NCBI RefSeq assembly: GCF_014201465.1
Contig: NZ_JACHEP010000003.1
Coordinates: forward strand, 92,827 to 156,826
DNA from: Anoxybacteroides tepidamans
Lineage (GTDB): Bacteria > Bacillota > Bacilli > Bacillales > Anoxybacillaceae
Direction of reading: 5' to 3'
DNA length: 64,000 bases
Below are positions 45,879-54,150 of the stretch, in pieces. Every line of letters starts with the position of its first letter. Positions within the stretch are counted from its first letter, which is position 1. The translations under genes and the position numbers were made by a program. The notes beneath the pieces are model-generated. The model made no database searches. It was not told where the DNA came from and saw only the letters and a program-made list of their open reading frames with translations.

Positions 45879-47024
45879 TTATGATCTGTTGATGTTCATG
45901 CCGATGTTTAGTAGCGCCGCTATATGACGAGCCGTCCGCTCCACATAGCAAGCAGCCTGATCGATCGCTTTCGAAAGCGGCATAACCCCTGGCACAATGC
46001 TGTAGAGAGCGTCGATTCCGTACTGTAAGACGATGTCGCTATCGTCTGACAACGAGCCAGCCAAAGCGATAACCGGAATCCTATGCTTTTTCGCCGCCTT
46101 CGCGACACCGACCGGTGTTTTTCCATATATCGTTTGACCGTCGATCCGCCCTTCACCTGTCATAACAAGCGACGCGCCTTCAACTTTCTTGTCAAACTGA
46201 ACCGCCTCTAACACAATGTCAATCCCTCTTTTTAGCTCCGCATCGAGAAACGCTAACAAACCGGCGCCAAGCCCACCCGCTGCACCGGCGCCGGGAACGT
46301 TGACTTGTTTTCCGAGCGTTTGAGCAATAACTTCTGCATAGCGTTGTAAATTTTCGTCCAGCTGTCGCACCATGTCCGGCGTCGCCCCTTTTTGCGGCCC
46401 AAATACAACCGAGGCTCCTTGTGGCCCTGTTAACGGATTATCGACATCGCATGCCACTTCCACTCTGACGTGTTTCAGTCTCGGGTCAAGCTGCGACACA
46501 TCGATTTTCGCCAGTCGCGACAAGCTTCCTCCACCAAAAGCGAGTTCTTGCCCATCTCCGTCTAACATCCTTCCGCCGAGCGCCTGCACCATCCCTGCGC
46601 CGCCGTCATTTGTGGCACTCCCACCGATGCCGATGATCATATGTTCCACACCGCAGTCAAGCGCCGCCCGAATTAATTCCCCTGTCCCTCTCGTTGTCGC
46701 AATCAGCGGGTTCCGCTTCTCGTGCGGAACAAGATGCAACCCGGAAGCAGCCGCCATCTCGATCACCGCTGTTTTTCCGCCCCCAAGCAAGCCAAAAAAA
46801 GCATTAACTGGATCCCCTAACGGCCCTGTTACTTTTTTTTCGACGATCTTGCCACCTGTCGCATCTACAAGCGCTTGCACCGTACCTTCGCCGCCATCGG
46901 CCATCGGGATTTTCACATATTCCGCGTCTGGAAATACGCGGCGAAACCCTCTTTCAATGGCATTAGCCACTTGAAACGCCGACATACTTTCTTTAAATGA
47001 ATCAGGCGCAATGACAATTTTCAT
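45879..47024 (-). CDS. glxK: Glycerate 2-kinase (GlxK/GarK type)
   Basis: Phosphorylates D-glycerate with ATP. 381 residues, the usual length of type 1 glycerate kinases. N-terminus MKIVIAPDSFKESMSAFQVA and PMADGGEGTVQALV near 42 are family signatures; GIGGSATNDGGAGMVQALGG near 125 and GAAGGLGAGL near 268 follow. ATG 47024 lies eight bases after GGGGAG; the frame to 47060 lacks a site. No other glycerate genes nearby. Confidence 0.92.
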   Translation of the reverse strand: MKIVIAPDSFKESMSAFQVANAIERGFRRVFPDAEYVKIPMADGGEGTVQALVDATGGKIVEKKVTGPLGDPVNAFFGLLGGGKTAVIEMAAASGLHLVPHEKRNPLIATTRGTGELIRAALDCGVEHMIIGIGGSATNDGGAGMVQALGGRMLDGDGQELAFGGGSLSRLAKIDVSQLDPRLKHVRVEVACDVDNPLTGPQGASVVFGPQKGATPDMVRQLDENLQRYAEVIAQTLGKQVNVPGAGAAGGLGAGLLAFLDAELKRGIDIVLEAVQFDKKVEGASLVMTGEGRIDGQTIYGKTPVGVAKAAKKHRIPVIALAGSLSDDSDIVLQYGIDALYSIVPGVMPLSKAIDQAACYVERTARHIAALLNIGMNINRS

Positions 47025-47119
47025 CGTTTTCGCTCCCCATTTCTTAAAAATCTGTATCAACTATCTTTCAGTCATTTTTATCAAATCACATCATCTATTC
47101 TTATGTCCAGCAAACAAAA

Positions 47120-47146
47120 TGCTGGTCCCGCCATCTGGAACCAGCA
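47120..47146. terminator. Terminator after the desaturase gene
   Basis: TGCTGGTTCC and GGGACCAGCA (minus strand) pair over 10 bp with one wobble, followed by TTTTGTTTG; T-rich also on the plus side. Confidence 0.75.
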
Positions 47147-47154
47147 CGTCGTTT

Positions 47155-48282
47155 TTATTCTTTCATTTGCCCAACAGCCTTTTTAACTATCAATGTTTCT
47201 TTCGCTACATTCGCAAAACTCTTTCTAGTTTCCGATCCGATTTTACGGTATTCGATGCGGGACGGATCCAACCCATATCCTAACGACCCGTATACGTTTC
47301 CTTGGCGCGGCTCGATCAATTCGGTTTGCTGGTAATAAAGCCTTGGCGTCTTCCAAAGCGCCCATAACGCTTGGATCATCGGCATTTCGTGGTAGCGATC
47401 CGGCCACATCTTTTTGATATGTTTTTTCACTAACGGATAATATTTCGAGCTCATACTTGGGAACAGATGGTGCTCTGTATGATATGAAAAATTAAAGTGA
47501 AGTACATCGAGCCATTTCGGAACCGTAACAGATAGGCTGTTGGCAAGCGGGTCGTTTACTGGGACTAACGGATTTAAGCGATGGTTCGTGGAAATATAGC
47601 TCATTACAATGAAGTTGGCAATCAATAGCGGCAGCAAAAAGATAAAGAACCAATTGGCAAATCCGACGACAAACAGCAAGCCAATCCATGTCGCCCACGG
47701 CAATAAAAACTGAAAGAAAACAACGCCGCGGTTTTTAGGCTGAAAATCTTTCAGAAAATAAAACAACATTCTTATCGAATGAAGCGTAAACGTAATCGCT
47801 AACGAACTAAATGCGAAAAATGCCCGGATGGGAAACGGAATTTTATACACCCAGCGCAGCATCCGGCTTCGCGCTAATTTTTCCAACCCTGGCCATGCAT
47901 CAGGATCTTTCTCTTCATCTTGCGTATGCGCATGATGCGTCACATTGTGCCATTTTCTCCATAGCTTTGGACCTGTGCATAGCGGCCAAAACGCAACCGC
48001 TCCGAGAAAATCCCGCAACCACGGCGTCCGCACGACGGTACCGTGCAAAATCTCATGTCCTAAAAATCCTAACGCTGCAAAACTGAACCCTAACACGACA
48101 GAAATGAGCGTATTCCATATCGGATGAAGATCCAGTAAAGAAATGGCGAGAATGCCACTAAGCGCTATAAGCAAATACATAAGACCACCGAAAAGGCGCG
48201 AAGGAACAGGCTGGAACGCTTTCTTCGGCAAATGCGGAGACAGTTTCGCCGCATACCAGCCAAACGAATGAAACTCTTTCAT
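47155..48282 (-). CDS. Membrane fatty acid desaturase
   Basis: Di-iron desaturase acting on membrane lipid acyl chains. 375 residues, about four transmembrane helices. The three His boxes are GHEILHG near 76, HNVTHHAH near 113 and HTEHHLFP near 275. This is an acyl-lipid type protein; position of the double bond cannot be told. Its long leader (about 115 nt) contains a hairpin before the ribosome site. Electron donors are not nearby. Confidence 0.88.
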   Translation of the reverse strand: MKEFHSFGWYAAKLSPHLPKKAFQPVPSRLFGGLMYLLIALSGILAISLLDLHPIWNTLISVVLGFSFAALGFLGHEILHGTVVRTPWLRDFLGAVAFWPLCTGPKLWRKWHNVTHHAHTQDEEKDPDAWPGLEKLARSRMLRWVYKIPFPIRAFFAFSSLAITFTLHSIRMLFYFLKDFQPKNRGVVFFQFLLPWATWIGLLFVVGFANWFFIFLLPLLIANFIVMSYISTNHRLNPLVPVNDPLANSLSVTVPKWLDVLHFNFSYHTEHHLFPSMSSKYYPLVKKHIKKMWPDRYHEMPMIQALWALWKTPRLYYQQTELIEPRQGNVYGSLGYGLDPSRIEYRKIGSETRKSFANVAKETLIVKKAVGQMKE

Positions 48283-48665
48283 TTCATGACTCCTTTCAAC
48301 TTAAACCTTTTGCCTGCAAAAAAATTGACAAAAGGTGCGAAACCAACATAAATTGCAATCTTCTGAAAAAAAAAAAACTTATATTGTGATTCGCTACTTT
48401 TGTTCCATCCTAACACCTTTCCGCTCGTCCTGTCAATCTTTTTTATTACTAGGTATTATTATTTAATACTAATTCTCGACAAACTGACAGGCTTTTCTAA
48501 CAACAGCAACAAAAAAGCTTGTTATAGCGCGATTTATAGTACGGCTTCCCATTTTTTATTTCCTTTACTATAGTGACGAATCTCATGACATCATTACTGT
48601 CAAACAGGCTATCCCTTATGCCACGTATAGCTGTTTTTGATTTTATTTAACAATGAGGAATGTAT
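48283..48665 (-). promoter_or_regulatory. Leader and promoter of the desaturase gene
   Basis: Gene-free region. TTGACA (48431-48436) and TAGGAT (48407-48412), 18 bp apart, make a fair promoter with a start near 48400. The leader has a U-rich run and then a hairpin, ACCTTTTG (48336-48329) with CAAAAGGT (48312-48305), just before GAAAGGAG. From 48440 to 48665 I see only AT-rich sequence. Confidence 0.5.
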
Positions 48666-49772
48666 TTATGCAGATGTTCTTTTTGCCGAACAATGGTCTT
48701 TTTCGCTAATATACTTTTTGTGAACATAAGGAGATGTCATCACTGAAAGCATAGCCCCGTAATCAAGGGAGAATCTTACTTCATCGCCTAGCTTTAAATC
48801 CATATTTTTTGTATCAAGAATAATATGATCACTGCTTGAACCGAGTATTTCAACAGGCAGAAGCGGAGTCAATCCGCTTACTAATACGTCTTGCCGTCCC
48901 ATTCCGACAATAGCGCGGCGAATGATTCCACGCTCTTTAAAAGATACCGTCTCACCAAATGCATTTCTTCCCCGGTCTCCAAACGGTACAGATGGCTTTA
49001 ATTTCGATTCAATCACTTCAGCAACTAGGCAGAACGCATCTTGATACAGCCCAGGAATGGGTGTTCCATTGACCGTTTCCCTCCCTAAAAAGATGGACTC
49101 TCCAAGGCGAATATGATTAATCATTCCGACGTCTTTTGTCTGTTTCAACCAATGGTAGTTAGCTGAATTGCCACCCGAAACGTATGGGAGGAATAAAGAA
49201 AATTGTTTTTGCACTCGCTTTACTAGGGAAGAGAATTCGTGCATTTTTTGTTCGGTCGGAATGACACCGCCAAAGCAGGCAAAGTTCGTGCCAAGACCGA
49301 CAATTTGAATTCCCGGCAGTTTCAGAACTTCCTCAATAAAAGCGGGAACATCTTTGATCATAATTCCCTCTCTTAAATCGCCCATTTCGACCATTAAAAT
49401 AATCGAATGCACTTTCTGTTGCTTCACCGCTTCCGCCGACAAAGCCCGAATCACTTCAAGCTCTGTGTTCATACTGATATCGGCAAACCGAACCACCTGC
49501 TCGACTTCACTTAGCGCAGGCGTGCGCAATAACATATATGTGGCATTCAATTGGGCCGATTTCAGCTTTTGGATGCGGGAAATTTTTGTGTCCGCTAGGC
49601 TCGTAATGCCGCTTTCAATTAAAACTTTGGCGATCTCAAGGCTAGCGCCAACTCCTTTGACTACCCCAGTAATTTGAATTTCTTTCTCCTCATATAATTT
49701 TTTTAGCACTCTGGCATTATGGCGAATTTTTCTTAGATCGACTTCTACTCTTGGGGCGATTTCCTTCCTCAT
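48666..49772 (-). CDS. Alanine racemase-fold PLP enzyme (ornithine/amino acid racemase-like)
   Basis: 368 residues of the fold-III alanine racemase N-terminal family, closer to the uncharacterised 'alanine/ornithine racemase' group than to Alr. The PLP Lys is expected at Lys39 in QITGVVKGVGAS. Other segments: VGLGTNFACFGGVIPT near 155, YVSGGNSANY near 193, HIRLGESIFLGRE near 215 (phosphate end). Its ATG overlaps the stop of the DUF1611 gene by four bases, so the two work together. Substrate unknown; a D-amino acid such as D-Glu or D-Orn is a reasonable guess. Confidence 0.75.
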   Translation of the reverse strand: MRKEIAPRVEVDLRKIRHNARVLKKLYEEKEIQITGVVKGVGASLEIAKVLIESGITSLADTKISRIQKLKSAQLNATYMLLRTPALSEVEQVVRFADISMNTELEVIRALSAEAVKQQKVHSIILMVEMGDLREGIMIKDVPAFIEEVLKLPGIQIVGLGTNFACFGGVIPTEQKMHEFSSLVKRVQKQFSLFLPYVSGGNSANYHWLKQTKDVGMINHIRLGESIFLGRETVNGTPIPGLYQDAFCLVAEVIESKLKPSVPFGDRGRNAFGETVSFKERGIIRRAIVGMGRQDVLVSGLTPLLPVEILGSSSDHIILDTKNMDLKLGDEVRFSLDYGAMLSVMTSPYVHKKYISEKDHCSAKRTSA

Positions 49773-50857
49773 ACAGCCACCCCGGATTTCCGCTTATTTT
49801 GTAAAGAAGGAAAATATTCAATGAGGCGATTTATCACTTTATCAGGTCCCATTTTTAACACGTCCGTAACTGGCATCCGGAACTTTTGTTCGTACTCGAC
49901 GATCGTTTTCTGTAATTCATCGTCGGACATGCCCTCATGATTCAATGTAATGGCGATCACTTTCGTTTGACCGAAATGTTCGATCAAGTCGATTTCACTT
50001 TGGACGGTCGGCATTGTCATAAAAGGAAAATCGCCTAACACTTTCCTTTTTGGAGGATGTTGTAAAATGACGGCTTTCGGTCTTGCCCCTTTTAAAATGC
50101 CGCATGAACTTACATAAGCAGGGTGGCTTAATGCGCCTTGCCCTTCCACAATAATGATATCAGGCTTTTCGATTTCGTTCGCTCTGACAATTTCTCTTTC
50201 TAATTCGCCGATCATATACTGAAGCGGGAAAGCATCCATGGCAAATCCGTAGGAAGCGCCTTGAATGAGCCCAGTTTGTCCGGTTGCGATAAAGGCGGTG
50301 CGATATCCCCGTTCTTGCAGACGTTTATCAATCATCATGGCGGTTGTCCGTTTTCCGCATGCCCCGTCTGTGCCAAGCACAGCAATAATCGGCGTCCTCA
50401 CTTGCAAAATGCGGCCGGTAAATAGCGTCCATTCTTTTTTCGGTCTCGGCTTGCGAATATCGCGAATCTCTACCCCATATTGTTGGGCGATTCTCATCAT
50501 TTCTTCATCTTCTGTAAGAAATTCCTGAAGCGGGTTAATGATATTCATTCCAGCTTCCATTGCATTGATAATGACTTGTCGTTCTTCTTTTTTGAGAAAA
50601 GCATCAGCAGGAGCAATGCCAAGGATAAAGTAGTTCGGTTTTTCTTTTGAAGAGGCAATCGCTTCTTGAAGGTCTCTACAAATAGGAATTCCGTTTCTTT
50701 TTTGATCTAAAAATTCCCCAGAATCTTGGCCGGCTTTCGAGCTGTCAATCACCGCTGTAATCTCGTACATTCCTGAATTGCGAATCAATCCGTTTGCTGT
50801 CTTTCCATCCATGGAGCCAAATTGATTTTCACAGTAAACAATGGCATATTTCTTCAT
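49769..50857 (-). CDS. DUF1611 P-loop protein (DgcN-like)
   Basis: 362 residues. N-terminal Rossmann-like part (to about 130), then a P-loop domain with GTDGACGKRTTAMM near 165-178 and IIIVEGQGALSHPAY near 235. The DUF1611 family includes DgcN, shown elsewhere to N-acetylate D-glutamate. ATG 50857 has GGGGGG seven bases upstream. First gene of a two-gene operon with a PLP racemase. In known dgc clusters the partner is an enolase-type racemase, so this pairing differs. Function is inference. Confidence 0.75.
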   Translation of the reverse strand: MKKYAIVYCENQFGSMDGKTANGLIRNSGMYEITAVIDSSKAGQDSGEFLDQKRNGIPICRDLQEAIASSKEKPNYFILGIAPADAFLKKEERQVIINAMEAGMNIINPLQEFLTEDEEMMRIAQQYGVEIRDIRKPRPKKEWTLFTGRILQVRTPIIAVLGTDGACGKRTTAMMIDKRLQERGYRTAFIATGQTGLIQGASYGFAMDAFPLQYMIGELEREIVRANEIEKPDIIIVEGQGALSHPAYVSSCGILKGARPKAVILQHPPKRKVLGDFPFMTMPTVQSEIDLIEHFGQTKVIAITLNHEGMSDDELQKTIVEYEQKFRMPVTDVLKMGPDKVINRLIEYFPSLQNKRKSGVAV

Positions 50858-50902
50858 CAGAAATCCCCCCATTTTTTATGTGAAATCAATTTTTTCCATG
50901 AA

Positions 50903-50956
50903 AAAGAACATCTTGACCGTTCCTAAAATAACCTTTAGAAAAGAAAGATGTTCTTT
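50903..50956 (-). terminator. Attenuator-like hairpin in the DUF1611 leader
   Basis: A perfect 12-bp inverted repeat with a 30-base loop, its descending arm running into TTTTTC about 45 bp before the DUF1611 start. The position within the leader suggests conditional termination; no antiterminator partner was identified. Confidence 0.45.
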
Positions 50957-51078
50957 CATTCTTGAAACATAGTTGTCCTATTGATAATTATAATAAATTT
51001 AGCGAAAAATGTAAAATAGTTTGCCGGGTTCAGATAACAAATGAAGAGATCACTGCTCCTCAAAGGATATCCAAAAAA

Positions 51079-51225
51079 TCATTCAGATATATACACCAAT
51101 AACTTACTCGTATCGATAACGAGGTTCGAAGCACTTAAGAAATCAACCCCTAAGATGCCATCAAGATCTAGGTTATCAATTTTATTAAAATCATAAAATA
51201 ACGACAAAGATTTTAATAAAATTGT
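51079..51225 (-). pseudogene. C-terminal fragment of a retropepsin-like aspartyl protease
   Basis: 48 codons to TGA at 51081-51079 read LDLDGILGVDFLSASNLVID followed by TSKLLVYISE. The pattern DGILGxDFL...LVIDT is the C-terminal end of retropepsin-like proteins (gag-asp protease type). The upstream half, with the catalytic DTG, is absent; a stop lies directly before. A decayed gene. Confidence 0.5.
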
Positions 51226-51705
51226 TTATATGATGATAACATATTACCAGATCAAAAATAACTATTTTTATAAAAATTTTGGTTCATCACCACAACATGT
51301 ACTTGACAAGCAAGGCGTTTGCGTGAACCGCTATGTATCAAAACATTAATTTCCCTCATTTTTCCTTCTAGTCACAAGTAAGAAATGTTCTGAAACAGTC
51401 AAGCACAACTTTTGGTGAAGAGCCCAGAGGAAAAGCTTTTTGAACAGGCTTTATTAGTTATTTTACATAATTACTAAGGAAGTTTTTAGATACAATAAAC
51501 ATTCAATAAAAATGGTTGAAGTGATAATATATTGAGCAAATGATGCTATAAAACTTTTCCTACAAGCAAGTCATTGATTAAGGAAGCATCTCGATTCAAT
51601 TACATATCATAATTTTTCTCGTACTGAATGGGTGTATGGATAAGACTCACATATACAATGATGAAACTTTAACACCATTTTTATAGTTGAAGGAAGTGAA
51701 AAAGA

Positions 51706-53124
51706 ATGAGCTTAGAGGCTTTAAACAAACAAGTGAAAATCGATCTTTCCTATCTCGCCTTCGGAGGTCCAAACTGGGTGCGCCCGCTCAGCCATCCTGA
51801 AGGGCATGTTTATGATGTCGTGATCGTCGGCGGCGGCCAAAGCGGTTTAGGTGCAGCTTTCGGTCTTTTACGCGAGCGAATATCCAACATTCTCGTGATT
51901 GACGAGAACCGGGAAGGCTTGGAAGGACCATGGGAAACCTACGCCCGCATGGTGACTTTGCGAACACCTAAGCATTTGACCTCCATCGACCTTGGAATTC
52001 CTTCTCTAACCTTCCGCGCTTGGTGGGAAGCGCAATTCGGATCGGAAAGTTGGGAAGCGCTGGACAAAATTCCTCGGGGAGACTGGATGAACTATTTGCG
52101 CTGGTTTCGAAAGGTTCTCAATCTGCCCGTCGTTAATGAAGTGAAGTTGAAGTTGATTGAGCCAACTGATGAAGGGATTCACCGACTTCATATTGAAGGA
52201 AAGGGTGCACCATCGGACAGATTATTGGCGCGAAAGGTCATTTTAGCCACGGGAATTCAAGGCGGCGGCGAATGGCATGTACCTCCTTTCATTGCCGAAA
52301 AATTGCCGCGTCATTTATATGCCCATTCCTCAGAAGCAATTGATTTTAAAGCACTAAGAGGGAAAAAGATTGGAATTCTGGGTGGCGGAGCATCTGCCTT
52401 TGATAATGCGAATTTCGCCCTATCAGAAGGTGCTGCGGAGGTTCATGTCTTTGTCCGTCGCAATGAATTGCAACGTATCAATCCGATTCGCCATATGGAA
52501 GTTTCCGGCTTAATCGAACGTTTCCAAGCTTTATCGGACGCCGATAAATATGCGGTTATTGCTCATTTCTTTAAATATAATCAACCGCCGACTAATGATA
52601 CCTTTGAACGCGCAGCCTCATGGCCCGGTTTTCATTTGCACTTAGGTGCACCGTGGCTTAATGTTGAAGCTACAGATAAAGGGGCAGTAGTGACCACTCC
52701 TCAGGGCAAGTTCACCTTTGATTTCTTGATCATCTGTACTGGTCTCGTCACTGACCCGGCTTTGCGTCCGGAGTTGAGGCTTGTTGAAAGCCACATTGCT
52801 CGATGGGGCGACCGCTATAATCCCCCTGAAGAGTTGGCCAATCCTTTGCTTGATGCCCACCCTTATCTCAGCCCCGGTTTTGCTTTTTTAAGCCGGGATG
52901 AAAAGGGCAAAAAGCTCCTGTACGGACTTTTCGCTTTTAACTATTCGGGTTTGATCAGTTGCGGCATTACAGCATCTGCTCTTTCCGGCTTGAAATATGG
53001 GATTCCGAAGCTCGTGTCAGCAGTAGCAGATCAACTTTTCTTCGACGATCGCGAAGAAATACTGAAAGACTTCTTTGCCTATAGTGAAGTCGAATTTGTC
53101 GGTGAATGGACTAAAACGGATTAA
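51706..53124 (+). CDS. Flavin monooxygenase-like FAD/NAD(P)-binding protein
   Basis: 472 residues with two Rossmann motifs: YDVVIVGGGQSGLGAAFG near 36-53 for FAD and KKIGILGGGASAFDNANFAL near 222-241 for NAD(P)H. The layout is that of class B flavin monooxygenases (COG2072, CzcO-like), although the full FMO fingerprint is not obvious. Substrate unknown. Start at 51706 after AAGGAAGTG. It stands alone between gene-poor stretches. Richer in G+C than its AT-rich flanks, which suggests acquisition as a single gene. Confidence 0.75.
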   Translation: MSLEALNKQVKIDLSYLAFGGPNWVRPLSHPEGHVYDVVIVGGGQSGLGAAFGLLRERISNILVIDENREGLEGPWETYARMVTLRTPKHLTSIDLGIPSLTFRAWWEAQFGSESWEALDKIPRGDWMNYLRWFRKVLNLPVVNEVKLKLIEPTDEGIHRLHIEGKGAPSDRLLARKVILATGIQGGGEWHVPPFIAEKLPRHLYAHSSEAIDFKALRGKKIGILGGGASAFDNANFALSEGAAEVHVFVRRNELQRINPIRHMEVSGLIERFQALSDADKYAVIAHFFKYNQPPTNDTFERAASWPGFHLHLGAPWLNVEATDKGAVVTTPQGKFTFDFLIICTGLVTDPALRPELRLVESHIARWGDRYNPPEELANPLLDAHPYLSPGFAFLSRDEKGKKLLYGLFAFNYSGLISCGITASALSGLKYGIPKLVSAVADQLFFDDREEILKDFFAYSEVEFVGEWTKTD

Positions 53125-53347
53125 GAAAAGTTGCATTTTTTACCGAATTGCATATAATTAGCGACATGATTACTGCTAAAAATAACAGGGTTAGAGTTAC
53201 TTTGCGATTGTTTTTCCTAGAAATGCAAAGTAGATCTAACTCTTTTGAGATTTTACCATATATTAGAGCAAGATCACGAATAGAATATACAAAAAAGCTT
53301 CGCTTGCCGTTTTACGACAAACCATAATTCAATCCTTTGCTTTATCA

Positions 53348-53827
53348 CTATTTATGATACGGTTCCCCCCGATTAATCCGGAACGCTCGGTAAATTTGTT
53401 CAAAAAGAATGAGCCGCATAAGCTGGTGCGGGAACGTCATTTTGGAGAACGACAATGATTCGTTCGCCCGTTGCATCACTTTTTGACTTAGACCGAGCGA
53501 GCCGCCGATAATAAAAACGATTTTGCTTTTGCCGTAAGTGGCGAGCTTGTCCAAGCTTTCCGCAAACTCTTCCGAAGACTTCATCTTTCCTTCAATAGCT
53601 AATGCGATCACATGCGCATCATCGGCAATTTTCGCTAAAATACGCTCCCCTTCTCTCTCTTTTACTTGTTCCATCTCCTGCCCGCTTAAATGTTCCGGTG
53701 CTTTTTCATCGGGAACTTCGATCAATTCGATTTTCGCATATCCCGACAACCTTTTGACATATTCCTCGATCCCTTGTTTTAAATACTTTTCTTTTAATTT
53801 GCCAACAGAAATAACAGTAATATTCAC
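53348..53827 (-). CDS. rlmH: 23S rRNA (pseudouridine1915-N3)-methyltransferase
   Basis: SPOUT enzyme that methylates pseudouridine 1915 in 23S rRNA helix 69. 159 residues, exactly the family length. The SAM knot motif is [10 protein letters not shown] near 103-112, with [20 protein letters not shown] near 130. It starts at GTG 53827 ([15 protein letters not shown]); the longer frame to 53896 is rejected. Follows htrC and the CxxH/CxxC protein as near the Bacillus origin. Confidence 0.95.
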   Translation of the reverse strand: MNITVISVGKLKEKYLKQGIEEYVKRLSGYAKIELIEVPDEKAPEHLSGQEMEQVKEREGERILAKIADDAHVIALAIEGKMKSSEEFAESLDKLATYGKSKIVFIIGGSLGLSQKVMQRANESLSFSKMTFPHQLMRLILFEQIYRAFRINRGEPYHK

Positions 53828-53902
53828 AAACCATCCCCACTTTACAAACAAGTTATCAACAATATTTATCCACATATACACATAGTGTATCCACATATAG
53901 TA

Positions 53903-54067
53903 TTAAAAACGTTCGTTCCCTACTATATATTCCGCTCGTTTGGAACAAAATTTACACACTTCCTCCTTGTTATCCACAGAAATACGGGAAAATTCCGGCG
54001 CTTGCTCCGTTTTATCCACATAGACGTCAATTGCAAGCTCAATATGCTCCTTACAACAAGCAATCAT
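53903..54067 (-). CDS. CxxH/CxxC protein (BA_5709 family)
   Basis: 54 residues: MIACCKEHIELAIDVY, ending CKFCSKRAEYIVGNERF. The CCKEH and CKFC motifs give the CxxH/CxxC pattern that names this family, found between htrC and rlmH in Bacillaceae. ATG 54067 has GGGGGG six bases upstream. Probably a zinc-binding protein; function unknown. Confidence 0.8.
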   Translation of the reverse strand: MIACCKEHIELAIDVYVDKTEQAPEFSRISVDNKEEVCKFCSKRAEYIVGNERF

Positions 54068-54105
54068 CTTCAACCCCCCTTATTCACTTGTGGACAAAGA
54101 AAAAC

Positions 54106-54127
54106 AGGAGCGCCTCTTCCCGCTCCT
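54106..54127 (-). terminator. Terminator after htrC
   Basis: AGGAGCG and CGCTCCT form a 7-bp stem around GGAAGAGG, followed by GTTTTTCTTT on the minus strand. Confidence 0.75.
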
Positions 54128-54150
54128 TGTTTCCCTTCTTATCCACATGA

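Larger units (their letters stand above)
50858..51705. other. Gene-poor region between the DUF1611 operon and the FMO-like gene
   Basis: Holds a leader hairpin on the minus strand, AAAGAACATCTT (50956-50945) with AAGATGTTCTTT (50914-50903) followed by TTC, which looks like an attenuator, and a retropepsin fragment at 51079-51225. From 51230 to 51690 the sequence is AT-rich with stops in all frames; no gene was found. The FMO-like gene has AAGGAAGTG upstream of its start. Confidence 0.5.

Noticed and set aside
46372-46974. 200-codon plus-strand ORF opposite glxK
   Set aside because: Fully antisense to a clear glycerate kinase, low-complexity Ser/Pro/Thr translation, no ribosome site: a shadow.
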